From: G963676795 sp963677215
Lineage (GTDB): Bacteria > Desulfobacterota > Desulfuromonadia > Desulfuromonadales > Geopsychrobacteraceae
Direction of reading: 5' to 3'
Assembly (NCBI GenBank): GCA_963677215.1
Contig: OY781919.1
Location: forward strand, 3,968,001-4,032,000
Length of the DNA stretch: 64,000 nucleotides
The position numbers were made by a program, and so were the translations under genes. Below the pieces are notes generated by a model that saw only the letters and a list, made by a program, of their open reading frames with translations, ran no database searches and was not told where the DNA came from. Positions 17,424-26,787 of the stretch are shown in pieces (the stretch's first letter is position 1; each line of letters starts with the position of its first letter).

Positions 17424-19337
17424 ATGGCTGTAGACAAAAATATTCGTATTCTTCTGGTCGAAGATTCCGCTCCAACCCGAAAAATCGAAGGTCGAATCCT
17501 GCGTAAAACCCTTGGTTTTGAGACGGTTCTCGAAGCGATCGATGCCGAACAGGCGATTGAGATGCTTCAGGGCGGAGAACAGGTCGACCTGATCATCAGC
17601 GACTGGAATATGAACCAGCTGACCGGCCTCGACCTGCTCAAATGGATCCGCAGCGAAGAGCGAATCGCTCAGACCCCCTTTATCATGGCGACCGGTCAGG
17701 GGGAGAAAAAACAGATCAAGCTGGTCAACGAAGCGGGTGGTAACGGCGTTGTTTCCAAGCCGTTTTCACCGGACGACCTAATGGCCAAGATCGAGCTGGC
17801 CATGAGCGGCGATGAAGGAGCGACAGCGCAGGCCAGCGCCCATCAGCCACTGATCGGAGCTGACGGCAAGGTCACTTTCAGAATCGGCCATATCCAGATT
17901 ACCGATCACCTGGTCCTTGGCGTGGCCAAACACCTGATCGACACTGGTGAAGCAACTCCACGCCATTTCAGCCTTGAAACCCGCTGTTTCAAAAGTTGGA
18001 ACCCGGTCGCGGCAGAACTGGAAACCGGCAACATCGACGGCGCATTGATTCTGGCGCCGATGGCCATGGACCTCTACGGCTTCGGCGTGCCGCTGAAGCT
18101 GACCCTGCTGGCTCACAAGAACGGCAGCATCATGGTACGCAACAAGCTGAACCGCGGTACCGGCAAAGACCTGTTCAAGGGAAAAACCTTCTATCTTCCG
18201 CACCAGTTGTCGGTCCACCACCTGCTCTCCCACGCCTATATGACACAACTGGGCCTGAATCCGGGCGTTGCCGGAAAATCGAGCGGAGACATGAATCTGG
18301 AAATTGTCCCGCCGGTCCAGATGCCCGAACTGCTGGTCGGCAACCCCGATGCAGGCGGCTTCCTGGTCGCCGAACCACTGGGGACCAAGGCGATTGCGGC
18401 GGGAAACGCCGAGCAGGTTCTTCTCTCTGGTGAGGTCTGGGAAGGCCACCCCTGCTGCGTCTGCGTCCTGCGCCAGGAACTGATTGAGCAACATCCCGAA
18501 GCAGTTCAGGAGCTGACCAACCTGATGGTCCGGGCTGGCAAATTCATCGCCCAGCAACCCGGAAAATCAGCTGAGATTGCCGTCAAATTTCTAGACCCTG
18601 CCGGCGAACTCGGCCTCAAGGAGCAGGTCCTGTTCAATGTTCTGAGCGAGCCGGCCGGCATCAAGACCGACGATCTCTACCCGGTGGCCTCCGATCTGAA
18701 AGCGATGCAGGAATACCTGCACAACAAGATGGAACTCGGCTCATTGATCGATGTCGATAGCTTCCTCGACCTGCGTTTTGCCGATCAGGCCTGCGACATA
18801 AAACCGGCCGCCGACAGACCGACGACGCTGAACCCAGCCGGGTTCCTGGAAAAAGTCCGCAGCGCTCGAACTGGTGAAAGCATGGCCAAGAAAATGATCG
18901 GCCAGGAAGGCCAATATCTGTTCGCCAGCGCGGCCGGGGAACACTATGGCATCGGTATCATGACCATCCGCGAGATCGTCAGCAATCAGCCGCTGATCAA
19001 GGTGCCTGAAGCTGAAAGCTATATTCGCGGGGTCATGAACATGCGCGGAACAATGATCCCGGTTCTCGATCTCAACCTCTGGTTCGGTTATGAAGCGATT
19101 CAGGAGAATGACCGGACTGCGATCATTGTTGTCGAACAGGAATTCGGGGATGCCCTGGTCCCGCTTGGGATCATGGTTGAAGGTGTCTCGGAGATTGTTG
19201 AGATTACTGCAGAAAATGTTGAACCTGTGCCGGAGATGATGGCCCATGCCGAATATATCCTGGCCATGACCAAGATCAACAACAGTGCCCGCACCCTACT
19301 GAACGTGCAGCGCATCATTTCTCAGGCCGCCGCCTGA
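17424..19337 (+). CDS. Response-regulator receiver / NrtA-like solute-binding / CheW fusion protein
   Basis: The 637-residue protein joins three domains. Residues 1-125 are a CheY-like receiver with acidic pair E13-D14, phospho-acceptor D60 (LIISDWNM) and K112 (VSKPF). Residues about 150-450 resemble the CmpA/NrtA/NMT1 class of ABC solute-binding proteins (FRIGHIQITDHLVLGVAKH, GFGVPLKLTLLAHKNGSIMV, AGGFLVAEPLG). Residues about 490-637 are a CheW domain (YGIGIMTIREIV, YIRGVMNMRGTMIPVLDL). There is no signal peptide, so the binding domain is cytoplasmic. It could feed a phospho-signal and an intracellular ligand into a chemoreceptor-CheA array as a CheV variant. AAAGGTG precedes the ATG. It stands alone, not in a che cluster. 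Confidence 0.88.
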   Translation: MAVDKNIRILLVEDSAPTRKIEGRILRKTLGFETVLEAIDAEQAIEMLQGGEQVDLIISDWNMNQLTGLDLLKWIRSEERIAQTPFIMATGQGEKKQIKLVNEAGGNGVVSKPFSPDDLMAKIELAMSGDEGATAQASAHQPLIGADGKVTFRIGHIQITDHLVLGVAKHLIDTGEATPRHFSLETRCFKSWNPVAAELETGNIDGALILAPMAMDLYGFGVPLKLTLLAHKNGSIMVRNKLNRGTGKDLFKGKTFYLPHQLSVHHLLSHAYMTQLGLNPGVAGKSSGDMNLEIVPPVQMPELLVGNPDAGGFLVAEPLGTKAIAAGNAEQVLLSGEVWEGHPCCVCVLRQELIEQHPEAVQELTNLMVRAGKFIAQQPGKSAEIAVKFLDPAGELGLKEQVLFNVLSEPAGIKTDDLYPVASDLKAMQEYLHNKMELGSLIDVDSFLDLRFADQACDIKPAADRPTTLNPAGFLEKVRSARTGESMAKKMIGQEGQYLFASAAGEHYGIGIMTIREIVSNQPLIKVPEAESYIRGVMNMRGTMIPVLDLNLWFGYEAIQENDRTAIIVVEQEFGDALVPLGIMVEGVSEIVEITAENVEPVPEMMAHAEYILAMTKINNSARTLLNVQRIISQAAA

Positions 19338-19349
19338 GCAGACCCCATG

Positions 19350-19385
19350 GCGAACAAAGCAGGAAGACCGACCTGCTTTGTTCGC
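19350..19385 (+). terminator. Hairpin between the CheW fusion and the rhodanese gene
   Basis: GCGAACAAAGCAGG at 19350-19363 pairs with CCTGCTTTGTTCGC at 19372-19385. There is no following T run, so termination may be Rho-assisted. Confidence 0.6.
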
Positions 19386-19468
19386 AAGCTCCGGCCATCA
19401 CTCCAACCAATCTTGCAAATCAGATACAGTTCTTTACAGAACCACGACAAACATCGACCATCCCGGTT

Positions 19469-20311
19469 CTAAAGAATCGGCAACCGTTCGTCCCGTGACC
19501 ACTCGTTCCAGGAGCCGAGAAACAGACGAACATGGTAGAAACCGGCCAACGTCAGGGCGATGTAGGTATTGGCGGAACGTGCGCCCTTGAAGCAGTAGAG
19601 AATGATATTATCGGTCGATCTGATTCCCTGCGCATAGCACCAAGCCCGGATCGCTTCGGGCGATTTGAAGCAAACCGGAAGCTGCGTCCGATCAAGAAAC
19701 TCATACCACTCGAGCCATTTGGATCCGGGGATACGCCCTTTGCGGGGTGCAAAGTCGATACCGTATGGGGACGAGCTGGCCCCTTGGCGCTCATCAATGT
19801 CACGATTGTCGATGACAACGATCGAACCATCGTCCAACGATGCTGCGACATCGTCAAGTGTAGCGATCAGCTCTGTTTGTGGACAGACCTCAAAAGTGGA
19901 AGGGACAACAACGGTCTCCCCGGTCGTCAGTGAATAACCGGCAGCTTTCCACGCATCGAGTCCGCCGTCGAGGATAGCGACATGAGGATGGCCGGCATAG
20001 GTCAGCAGCCAGAAGCCCCGACAGGAACCACCGTAACGGGTATCGAGACTGTCCTCATAGACAACCACCGGCTTCTCTTTACTGATGCCTGCTTTGCGCA
20101 TCAGCAGGCCCAGCTCAAAATGGGTCATCTCCAAACCTTCTGGCGTTGATTCGGCGAGGTAATAAAACAGCTGCGGAAGATTGATCGCTCCTGCGATATG
20201 GCTACTGAGATAATCATCTCGATCGCGGACATCGATAAGCGTGACCTGATCCTGTGTCAGAAGTTTTTTGAGTTCTGCGGCTGTACATAATAATCGATTT
20301 AGATGTTTCAT
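19469..20311 (-). CDS. Sulfurtransferase with two rhodanese domains
   Basis: The 280-residue protein has an N-terminal rhodanese fold (LIDVRDRDDYLSSHIAGAINLP near 24-46), lacking the active cysteine, and a C-terminal rhodanese fold with the active-site loop YCFKGARS near 239-246. The loop fits thiosulfate- or 3-mercaptopyruvate-type sulfurtransferases; the substrate is uncertain. It is cytoplasmic by absence of a signal peptide. It is divergent from the transhydroxylase operon, sharing a 507-bp intergenic region. Sulfurtransferases can supply sulfur for molybdenum cofactor or FeS assembly, so co-regulation with the molybdoenzyme is conceivable but is only an inference from position. Confidence 0.88.
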   Translation of the reverse strand: MKHLNRLLCTAAELKKLLTQDQVTLIDVRDRDDYLSSHIAGAINLPQLFYYLAESTPEGLEMTHFELGLLMRKAGISKEKPVVVYEDSLDTRYGGSCRGFWLLTYAGHPHVAILDGGLDAWKAAGYSLTTGETVVVPSTFEVCPQTELIATLDDVAASLDDGSIVVIDNRDIDERQGASSSPYGIDFAPRKGRIPGSKWLEWYEFLDRTQLPVCFKSPEAIRAWCYAQGIRSTDNIILYCFKGARSANTYIALTLAGFYHVRLFLGSWNEWSRDERLPIL

Positions 20312-20818
20312 AGACCCCGTGATCCTGCAGCTGATGAGCGCCTTAAAGTCACTCCGGAGGAATTTTTGTCATGTATAGATAATACTATTAAATGCGGTGC
20401 AGCTGTAGTGCTGCTGGTCGTGTTTTGCAAAGAAAAACCTGCTGTCCAAACTTATACCGAGACCGGCCACTATAAAAAACTGTATATTTTCAACATTCCA
20501 TAAAAAGCCTCAAAAATCTGTGTAGAATCATATAAGGCCCAACCCACGCATGAAATCAGACACTTTCTTTTTATCAACTTTTGCAATATTTTTTTTATTT
20601 CTGCAAAGAAACTGGATTGTTTTAGATGTATGTTTTTAGCGCATTCATGGTTTATCAGACTTAAGTAAAAAACCGTTCAAGTCACAGTTTCAGATCAGGC
20701 AGTTTAAAAATACCGGCTTCATGACGAAGCACATTCAATGACGAAAGGAGAGCGAACTCAGGCAGATCAGCAGCGCGTCACATCATCGTAGTTAATCTAT
20801 TAACTGTAAGGAGGATGT
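20312..20818. promoter_or_regulatory. Intergenic region holding the divergent rhodanese and transhydroxylase promoters
   Basis: 507 bases without a credible gene. The middle (about 20560-20640) is strongly AT-rich with runs of T and A, which suits an upstream promoter region for the highly expressed transhydroxylase operon. No clear -35/-10 pair, sigma-54 box or riboswitch could be identified by eye. A 66-codon frame at 20303-20503 lacks a ribosome-binding site. Confidence 0.45.
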
Positions 20819-23410
20819 ATGGCTAAGAAAGGTCCAGAAGATGTCTTAGGTAAAACGCTGATCAGGGATATCAGCTTTTGCGGTGTTCCCGAGAACGGCT
20901 CCAATGCATCGATGGTCGATGTCAAGGACGGCAAGATCCTGCGTATCAGACCGATGCGTTATGACTGGAAATACGATCCTGAAAAGGATATGAACCCCTG
21001 GAAATTCGAAGCTCGCGGCAAGACCTTTGAACCGAGCATGAAAACCCTTCTCCCTCCCTATTCCCTTGCATATAAGAAACGTGTCTATTCCCCGGCCCGG
21101 ATCCGCTACCCGATGAAACGGGTCGACTTCGATCCGAACGGTGAGCGCAACCCTCAAAACCGCGGCAAGAGCAAATACGAGCGGATCTCCTGGGATGAAG
21201 CCCTCGATATCATCGTCAGTGAAATGGAGCGGATCAAGGCCACCTACGGCCCGACCGCCCTGCTCTACCAGTGTGACCAGCACGGCGAGAACAAGGTCGT
21301 CCAGGCCTGTCACGGTGCCGGCCGCAAGCTGCTGCGCCAGTGGGGTGGCTTCACCCTGCAGATCCGTCAGCCGGACAGCTGGGAAGGCTGGTGGTGGGGC
21401 AGCAAGCACTTCTGGGGCTGCGAGCCGGTCGGCCAGGGGCAACAGAGCAACCTGCTCTACGATGTCGCCCAGAATACCGAGCTGCTGCTGTTCTGGGGCT
21501 GTGACCAGGAAACCACTCCCTGGGGTTGGCAGGGCCAGCTTCCTTCCCGCTTAAGCTACTGGTACACCGAGCTCGGCATCAAGCAGATCTACATCTGTCC
21601 TGACGTCAACTACGCCGCCGCCGTCCATGCCGACCGCTGGATTCCGGTATTGCCGAATACCGACGCCGCCCTCTACCTGGGGATCTGCTACCACTGGTTC
21701 AAGCATGGCACCTACGACAAGGAATACCTCGAAACCCACGCCATCGGCGTCGACAAGTTCGAAGCCTACGTCATGGGCGATGAGGACGGCGTGCCGAAAA
21801 CTCCCGAATGGGCCGCCGAGAAGTGCGGCGTGCCATCCCGGACCATCAAGGCCTTAGCCGAAGAGTGGGCGAGCAAGCGCACCACCGTTGTCATCGGGAA
21901 CGGCGGTCCTGGCATCAGGGGACCTTACGCGACCGAACCGGCCCGTCTGCAGGGCCTCTGCCTGGCCATGCAGGGCCTCGGCAAACCGGGACAGAACCAG
22001 TGCAAGATGATCGAATGGGGCCTGTTCGACAAGCCGGACCAGTACGCCCAGCCGAAGCCGCTGCGCGTGCCGAACTTACGCAAGGCCTACACCGGCGGCC
22101 ACCCGGACGAGTCGAACCATCCGTCCTTCCTGCCCAAAACCTTCATTCCGAAGGCGATCCTTGAAGGCGAGTGCGACTGGTACGGCTGTGAGTCGGAGAC
22201 CGCCAACCGCACCAACCAGTTCGTCCACTACAAGTATCCGGCCGAAGGCTGCTCCAAGATCCATATGGTCTGGACCGACTCCCCATCCTGGATCACCTGC
22301 TGGAACGCCGGCAACGACTACATCAAGGCGATGCGCCACGAGGATATCGAGTTCATCTTCGCCCAGCACCCCTGGATGGAAAACGACTGTCACATGGCTG
22401 ACATCATCCTGCCGGTCAACACCAAGCTGGAAGAGGACGATATCGCCGCCGATATCTTCAGCGGCCAGTACAACCTGCTCTTCCCTGAGCACAAGTGTAT
22501 CGAACCTCTGGGCGAGTCCTACTCCGATTACGAGATCGCCTGCATGATCGCCGAACGTCTTGGCCTGCTCGAAGAGTACACCGGTGGCAAAACCATCCCC
22601 GAACTGATCAAGTACGGCTGGGAGACCTCCCGCTGTGCTGACCTGGTCAGCTGGGAAGAGCTGAACGAAAAGGGCTACTACGTGGTCCCGACCGCCCAAA
22701 ACTGGGAAGAAGTTCCGGCCGGCTTCTACAACTTCTACAAGGATCCGAAGAAGTATCCATTGACCACCCCGAGCGGGCTGCTCGAATTCGAAGCCTCCGG
22801 ATTGAAAAAACACTTCCCGGACGATATCGAACGGCCACCGGTGCCGAAGTGGATCCCCAAAGGTCCTCTCCACGAAGAGACCCTGGAAACCGAACGTGGC
22901 AAGAAATACCCGCTGCTGGTCGTCTCCAACCACCCGCGCTGGAGCGTCCACTCCCAGCATGAGGATATCACCTGGTTGCGTGAGATTGAGACCTGCAAGG
23001 TCACCGGGCCTGACGGTTACCAGTACCATCCGACCTGGATCAACCCGCAGACTGCCGAGAAGTACGGCATCAAGAATGGCGACATCGTCTCGATCTTCAA
23101 TGAGCGCGGCACCGTCCTCGCCGGCGCCTATGTCACCGAGCGGATCATGCCGGGCGTCGTCTACATTGACCACGGCGCCAAGTGGGATCCGATCGTTTCG
23201 GGTGAGATCGACCGCGGCGGCGCGATCAACACCATTGTCCCGCGTAACGTCACCTCGAAGAATGCCGTCGGCCACGCCGTTTCCGGCTTCCTGGTCGATA
23301 TCGAGAAGACCGACCTTGAAGGTCTGAAACGCAAATATCCTGAAGCATTTGAGCGGCCATTCCACCCGACGGCCGGTCCTGGCATTGATGCAGTGATAGG
23401 AGGTAAATAA
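20819..23410 (+). CDS. athL: Pyrogallol-phloroglucinol transhydroxylase, large (molybdopterin) subunit
   Basis: The 863-residue protein is a cytoplasmic DMSO-reductase-family molybdoenzyme without Tat signal and without the N-terminal FeS cysteine motif, as in the Pelobacter acidigallici transhydroxylase (about 875 residues). The active-site segment QPDSWEGWWWG, with Asp186-Ser187-Trp188, matches the arrangement known for that enzyme, where the Ser coordinates Mo and the Asp and a His (likely H155 in QCDQHGENK) act in catalysis. The enzyme moves a hydroxyl group from 1,2,3,5-tetrahydroxybenzene to pyrogallol to form phloroglucinol, the central step of gallate fermentation. AAGGAGG stands 5 bases before the ATG. 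The small subunit follows with TAATG overlap. Assignment rests on remembered family features, not an alignment. Confidence 0.85.
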   Translation: MAKKGPEDVLGKTLIRDISFCGVPENGSNASMVDVKDGKILRIRPMRYDWKYDPEKDMNPWKFEARGKTFEPSMKTLLPPYSLAYKKRVYSPARIRYPMKRVDFDPNGERNPQNRGKSKYERISWDEALDIIVSEMERIKATYGPTALLYQCDQHGENKVVQACHGAGRKLLRQWGGFTLQIRQPDSWEGWWWGSKHFWGCEPVGQGQQSNLLYDVAQNTELLLFWGCDQETTPWGWQGQLPSRLSYWYTELGIKQIYICPDVNYAAAVHADRWIPVLPNTDAALYLGICYHWFKHGTYDKEYLETHAIGVDKFEAYVMGDEDGVPKTPEWAAEKCGVPSRTIKALAEEWASKRTTVVIGNGGPGIRGPYATEPARLQGLCLAMQGLGKPGQNQCKMIEWGLFDKPDQYAQPKPLRVPNLRKAYTGGHPDESNHPSFLPKTFIPKAILEGECDWYGCESETANRTNQFVHYKYPAEGCSKIHMVWTDSPSWITCWNAGNDYIKAMRHEDIEFIFAQHPWMENDCHMADIILPVNTKLEEDDIAADIFSGQYNLLFPEHKCIEPLGESYSDYEIACMIAERLGLLEEYTGGKTIPELIKYGWETSRCADLVSWEELNEKGYYVVPTAQNWEEVPAGFYNFYKDPKKYPLTTPSGLLEFEASGLKKHFPDDIERPPVPKWIPKGPLHEETLETERGKKYPLLVVSNHPRWSVHSQHEDITWLREIETCKVTGPDGYQYHPTWINPQTAEKYGIKNGDIVSIFNERGTVLAGAYVTERIMPGVVYIDHGAKWDPIVSGEIDRGGAINTIVPRNVTSKNAVGHAVSGFLVDIEKTDLEGLKRKYPEAFERPFHPTAGPGIDAVIGGK

Positions 23411-24237
23411 TGGGCAAGGTGATGATTCTCGACTACAACAAGTGTAACGGCTGCTACAACTGCCAGGTGGCCTGCAAGGACGAACATGTCGGCAACGACT
23501 GGTCACCGATCGCCAAGCCCCAGCCCGACACCGGCCAGTTCTGGAACAAGATCAGGGACAACGTCCGTGGTCAGGTGCCTAAAGTTCGGGTCACCTACGA
23601 GCACTCCATGTGCCAGCACTGCGAAGATGCCCCCTGTATCGATGCCTGTAACAACAAAGCGATCTATAAGCGCGACGACGGCATCATCATCATCGATCCG
23701 GACAAGTGCGGTGGTCACCAGATGTGCATCTCGGCCTGCCCTTACGACGATGTCCTCTACTTCAACGACTCGCTGAACATCATGCAGAAGTGCACCATGT
23801 GCGCCCACCTGCTCGATGTCGGCGAGATCCCGCGCTGTGTCGACGCCTGCCCGACCGATGCTATGGTCTTTGGCGATGAGGACGATCCGAAGATCAAGGC
23901 GCTGATCGCCCAGGCCGAACCACTCAAGCCTGAAGCCGACGTCAAACCACGGGTCTTCTACATCGGCCTGCCCAAGCGCTTCATCGCCGGTGCCGTCTAT
24001 GATCCGGCTGAAGACAAGTGCACCTTAGGCGCCAAGATCACCGCCACCAACCTGACGACAGGTGCTGTAGAAACCACCGAAACCGACAGCTACGGCGACT
24101 TCTGGTTCAACAAGCTGGAGAAGGGGGAATACTCCCTGCTGATCGAGAAAGAAGGCTTCCGCGATCAGTTCCTAAGCCCGGTTGATGTCAGTGAAAAAGA
24201 CCTCAACGTCGGCGATATCAAGATGTTCAAGAAGTAA
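23410..24237 (+). CDS. athS: Pyrogallol-phloroglucinol transhydroxylase, small (FeS) subunit
   Basis: The 275-residue protein has three or more [4Fe-4S] groups in residues 1-165: CNGCYNCQVAC (12-22), CQHCEDAPCIDAC, CGGHQMCISACP and CTMCAHLL...CVDACP. It then has a C-terminal CnaB/transthyretin-like beta domain from about residue 190 (AVYDPAEDKCTLGAKITATN...GDFWFNKLEKGEYSLLIEKEGF). That tail is the hallmark of the transhydroxylase beta subunit (274 residues in P. acidigallici) and is rare in other NrfC-type FeS subunits. It starts one base inside the athL stop (TAATG), with AGGAGG 6 bases upstream, so the two are translationally coupled. The clusters sit beside the Mo site although the net reaction is redox-neutral. 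Confidence 0.88.
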   Translation: MGKVMILDYNKCNGCYNCQVACKDEHVGNDWSPIAKPQPDTGQFWNKIRDNVRGQVPKVRVTYEHSMCQHCEDAPCIDACNNKAIYKRDDGIIIIDPDKCGGHQMCISACPYDDVLYFNDSLNIMQKCTMCAHLLDVGEIPRCVDACPTDAMVFGDEDDPKIKALIAQAEPLKPEADVKPRVFYIGLPKRFIAGAVYDPAEDKCTLGAKITATNLTTGAVETTETDSYGDFWFNKLEKGEYSLLIEKEGFRDQFLSPVDVSEKDLNVGDIKMFKK

Positions 24238-24244
24238 TAACAGC

Positions 24245-24284
24245 AAAGCAGGGGTGCCGCAATGGTGCGGCACCCCTGCTTTTT
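24245..24284 (+). terminator. Strong terminator of the athLS operon
   Basis: A perfect 16-bp stem, 24245-24260 with 24267-24282 (core GCAGGGGTGCCGC), loop AATGGT, ending in five T residues. It begins 7 bases after athS. Confidence 0.96.
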
Positions 24285-24354
24285 CATGCAGTCCTTGCCT
24301 TGATATATTGTCAGGTAATAATATACTCAATTGACTGTTTATTGAGTAAGCCTC

Positions 24355-26718
24355 TCAATATCTGCCAAACTCTTCATCATTCAGAGCTATCTGGGGTTTT
24401 CTGGCTACAGCCTTCAACTCCGACCATTGTTTATTGTCAACCACTCTGGAGGTACCACTAACAGGCAGCTGTGGTGTCTTATTGTTGATGCTCTGAGAAT
24501 CCTGTCGCAACACAAAGCGTGTGAGCATTTCTCGCAGCTGGAGTGACTGACCGGACAACTCTTCAGCGGCTGCGGCACTTTCCTCGGCACTGGCCGTGTT
24601 GTGCTGAGTAACCTGATCAATCTGCGACAGACCCGTCGTCACCTGGCTGATTCCATGGGCCTGCTCGGTGGAAGCAGCGGCGATCTCTTCAAGCAGGTCC
24701 GAAACCTTGTTCGTGCTTCCCATGATTTCCTTGAGAGCACTGGCTGTCTGCTGAGCCATCAGGTTCCCCTTGTCGGTCAGAGAAACCGATCTTTCGATCA
24801 GTTCTGCCGTCTCCTGAGCCGCAGTGGCACTGCGTACGGCAAGGTTCCGTACCTCTTCGGCGACCACGGCAAAGCCTTTGCCGTGCTGTCCGGCACGTGC
24901 CGCTTCCACTGCAGCATTCAGTGCCAGCAGATTGGTCTGAAAGGCAATATCATCTATAACCTTAATAATCTTGCTGATATTCTGGCCGGCCTGGTTGATC
25001 TCATCCATCGCCGTCACCATCTCCGCCATTTGCCGATCCCCCTTCTCCGCTGATTGTTTTGACTCACTGGAGAGTTGGTTGGCGGCGCGGGCATTTTCGG
25101 CGTTGATTCGTACCTGGCCGGCCATCTCATTCATCGATGCGGTCACCTCTTCAAGTGAACTCGCAGATTCCGTAGCGCCCTGTGACAGAGACTGGCTGGC
25201 ATCAGCCACCTGGGTTGCGCCTGTGGCAATCTGTTCACCGGCAACCTGAATACCACCGACCATTTCGCGCAGTTCTTCCAACATCTCCTTCAATGCCATG
25301 CCAAGCTGATCATCCTGAGACATCACCGGAACCTCCAGGCTCAGGTCACCGCGGGCGATTGCATCCGCCAGCTCACTGCGGCCTTGAAGGCTTCTGGCCA
25401 TCCCCACCAGGACTGAACCAAGTTCGGTAATCTCATCCCGAGCGTGATAGGCACTACACTGTCGACAGTCGCTGTAGGTTCCGTTTTTCAGCTTGATGCA
25501 TACCGGCGTCGGGCCGAAGGTGCCGGTCTCGACCCAACAGTAACCTTCATGACCGTAGCTCGGACAATCTTTTTGGCCACAGTTGTGGATCCTTGAACAG
25601 TTGACCTTGGTTCCCATAGGCAGATCCTGGTCGCGGGTATCTCCTTTGCCGTATCCGGCAATGACACCAAATGCCCGCTGAAGTGGTCTGGTGATGCTTC
25701 GGGAAATAATATAAGAGACCGCGACACCGATCAGAATCGCCGCGATCAGTCCGCCTTTCAAAACCAGATCTGCGGAGTCGAGCAGCGAAATCGCCCGAAC
25801 CGCCATTCCCCGGGTATCCTTTATCCCTTCCTGTGAAATGTTCTGCGCTTCAGCAACCACGGAGTTTCCCAACTCGGTTCGCTTTTTCGCCAGATCCTGA
25901 TTGTTCAACCAGTTATCCAGGTAAAGCTCAGTATTGCTTTTATAATCCTGTGCAGCACGGCTTGCATGCTGCAGTGTCTCCAGTTCCTGCGGATTAGCGG
26001 TTATCGATGTCAGCTGCTGAAGTTTGCTTTCAATGGTTGAGAAATCAGCGCCGGATGCAGCAAGGAGCTGCGGATTGCGTTCTAGCAAAGTACGCAGAAT
26101 GGTGATCCGGACATCATTGCCGGCAGCGATAACATCATCTATGGCAGATACCTTTTCGACGAGACCTTGGATGCGGCTGGCGGCAACCCCGGTCGAAAGA
26201 CCACTGTTCAGCAGTTCCCACTGGGATTTACGATAGGCCTGACAGTTTTCCATGTATTCTTTCGCGGCACTGGACAGTTTCTGCTGGGAGAAGGCAATCT
26301 CCGCATTGTTAGCGACTGCGTCCTCCGCCAATTTTTCGTATTGGACAAGTTGCTCCTCGATTCTGCTGATATTTTCCTGCAGCCCGGTCAAAGACGTTGC
26401 TGATTTTCCCAGGGTTTCAGCATCGTTGAAATAACCGTGCATACTCTTCATCAGATCGCGCGCACTGGCGAGTTGCTGCGGATCAGCGGTATAGGCATAA
26501 CCACGCATCTCGAACATGATCTCCAGAGCCGTACCTTCAATCTGGTTGGCAATATCGACTGCAGGAACATATTCCTGCTCAAGTACTGTCGATTGACCGG
26601 CAACCCGGTGCATATTGACGATAGCCAGGGCACCCATAGCGATCAGCAGGAGTATCAACAGGCTAAAGCCAAAACCGATACGTTGGCTAAGTTTCAGCCT
26701 GTTCAGAGAAAATTTCAT
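24355..26718 (-). CDS. Methyl-accepting chemotaxis protein with a cysteine-rich (two-CW type) domain
   Basis: The 787-residue receptor has TM1 at about 15-37, a helical periplasmic ligand domain (about 40-310), TM2 near 315-338, a cysteine-rich insert at about 374-430 (NCSRIHNCGQKDCPSYG, GYCWVETGTF, SDCRQCSAYHA), a HAMP-like stretch and a C-terminal signalling hairpin with the conserved tip IIKVIDDIAFQTNLLALNAAVEAARAG. The cysteine pattern recalls the two-CW domains of anaerobe sensors and may bind a metal or FeS cluster at the membrane-cytoplasm boundary. The ATG at 26718 has GAGGAG at proper distance; a GTG two codons upstream does not. No cheA or cheW is adjacent; the CheW fusion at 17424 is the nearest chemotaxis gene. 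Confidence 0.93.
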   Translation of the reverse strand: MKFSLNRLKLSQRIGFGFSLLILLLIAMGALAIVNMHRVAGQSTVLEQEYVPAVDIANQIEGTALEIMFEMRGYAYTADPQQLASARDLMKSMHGYFNDAETLGKSATSLTGLQENISRIEEQLVQYEKLAEDAVANNAEIAFSQQKLSSAAKEYMENCQAYRKSQWELLNSGLSTGVAASRIQGLVEKVSAIDDVIAAGNDVRITILRTLLERNPQLLAASGADFSTIESKLQQLTSITANPQELETLQHASRAAQDYKSNTELYLDNWLNNQDLAKKRTELGNSVVAEAQNISQEGIKDTRGMAVRAISLLDSADLVLKGGLIAAILIGVAVSYIISRSITRPLQRAFGVIAGYGKGDTRDQDLPMGTKVNCSRIHNCGQKDCPSYGHEGYCWVETGTFGPTPVCIKLKNGTYSDCRQCSAYHARDEITELGSVLVGMARSLQGRSELADAIARGDLSLEVPVMSQDDQLGMALKEMLEELREMVGGIQVAGEQIATGATQVADASQSLSQGATESASSLEEVTASMNEMAGQVRINAENARAANQLSSESKQSAEKGDRQMAEMVTAMDEINQAGQNISKIIKVIDDIAFQTNLLALNAAVEAARAGQHGKGFAVVAEEVRNLAVRSATAAQETAELIERSVSLTDKGNLMAQQTASALKEIMGSTNKVSDLLEEIAAASTEQAHGISQVTTGLSQIDQVTQHNTASAEESAAAAEELSGQSLQLREMLTRFVLRQDSQSINNKTPQLPVSGTSRVVDNKQWSELKAVARKPQIALNDEEFGRY

Positions 26719-26787
26719 ATCCACTCTCCTCTATCTAGAAAGTTAAAGCCTTATGTGATGCCTGATTCATGGTTTCAGGCTTGTTCA

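Noticed and set aside
22076..23506. Long antisense open frame (476 codons) opposite athL
   Set aside because: It is the shadow of a GC-rich gene with strong codon bias. It has no ribosome-binding site, no recognisable fold and composition unlike a protein of this genome.
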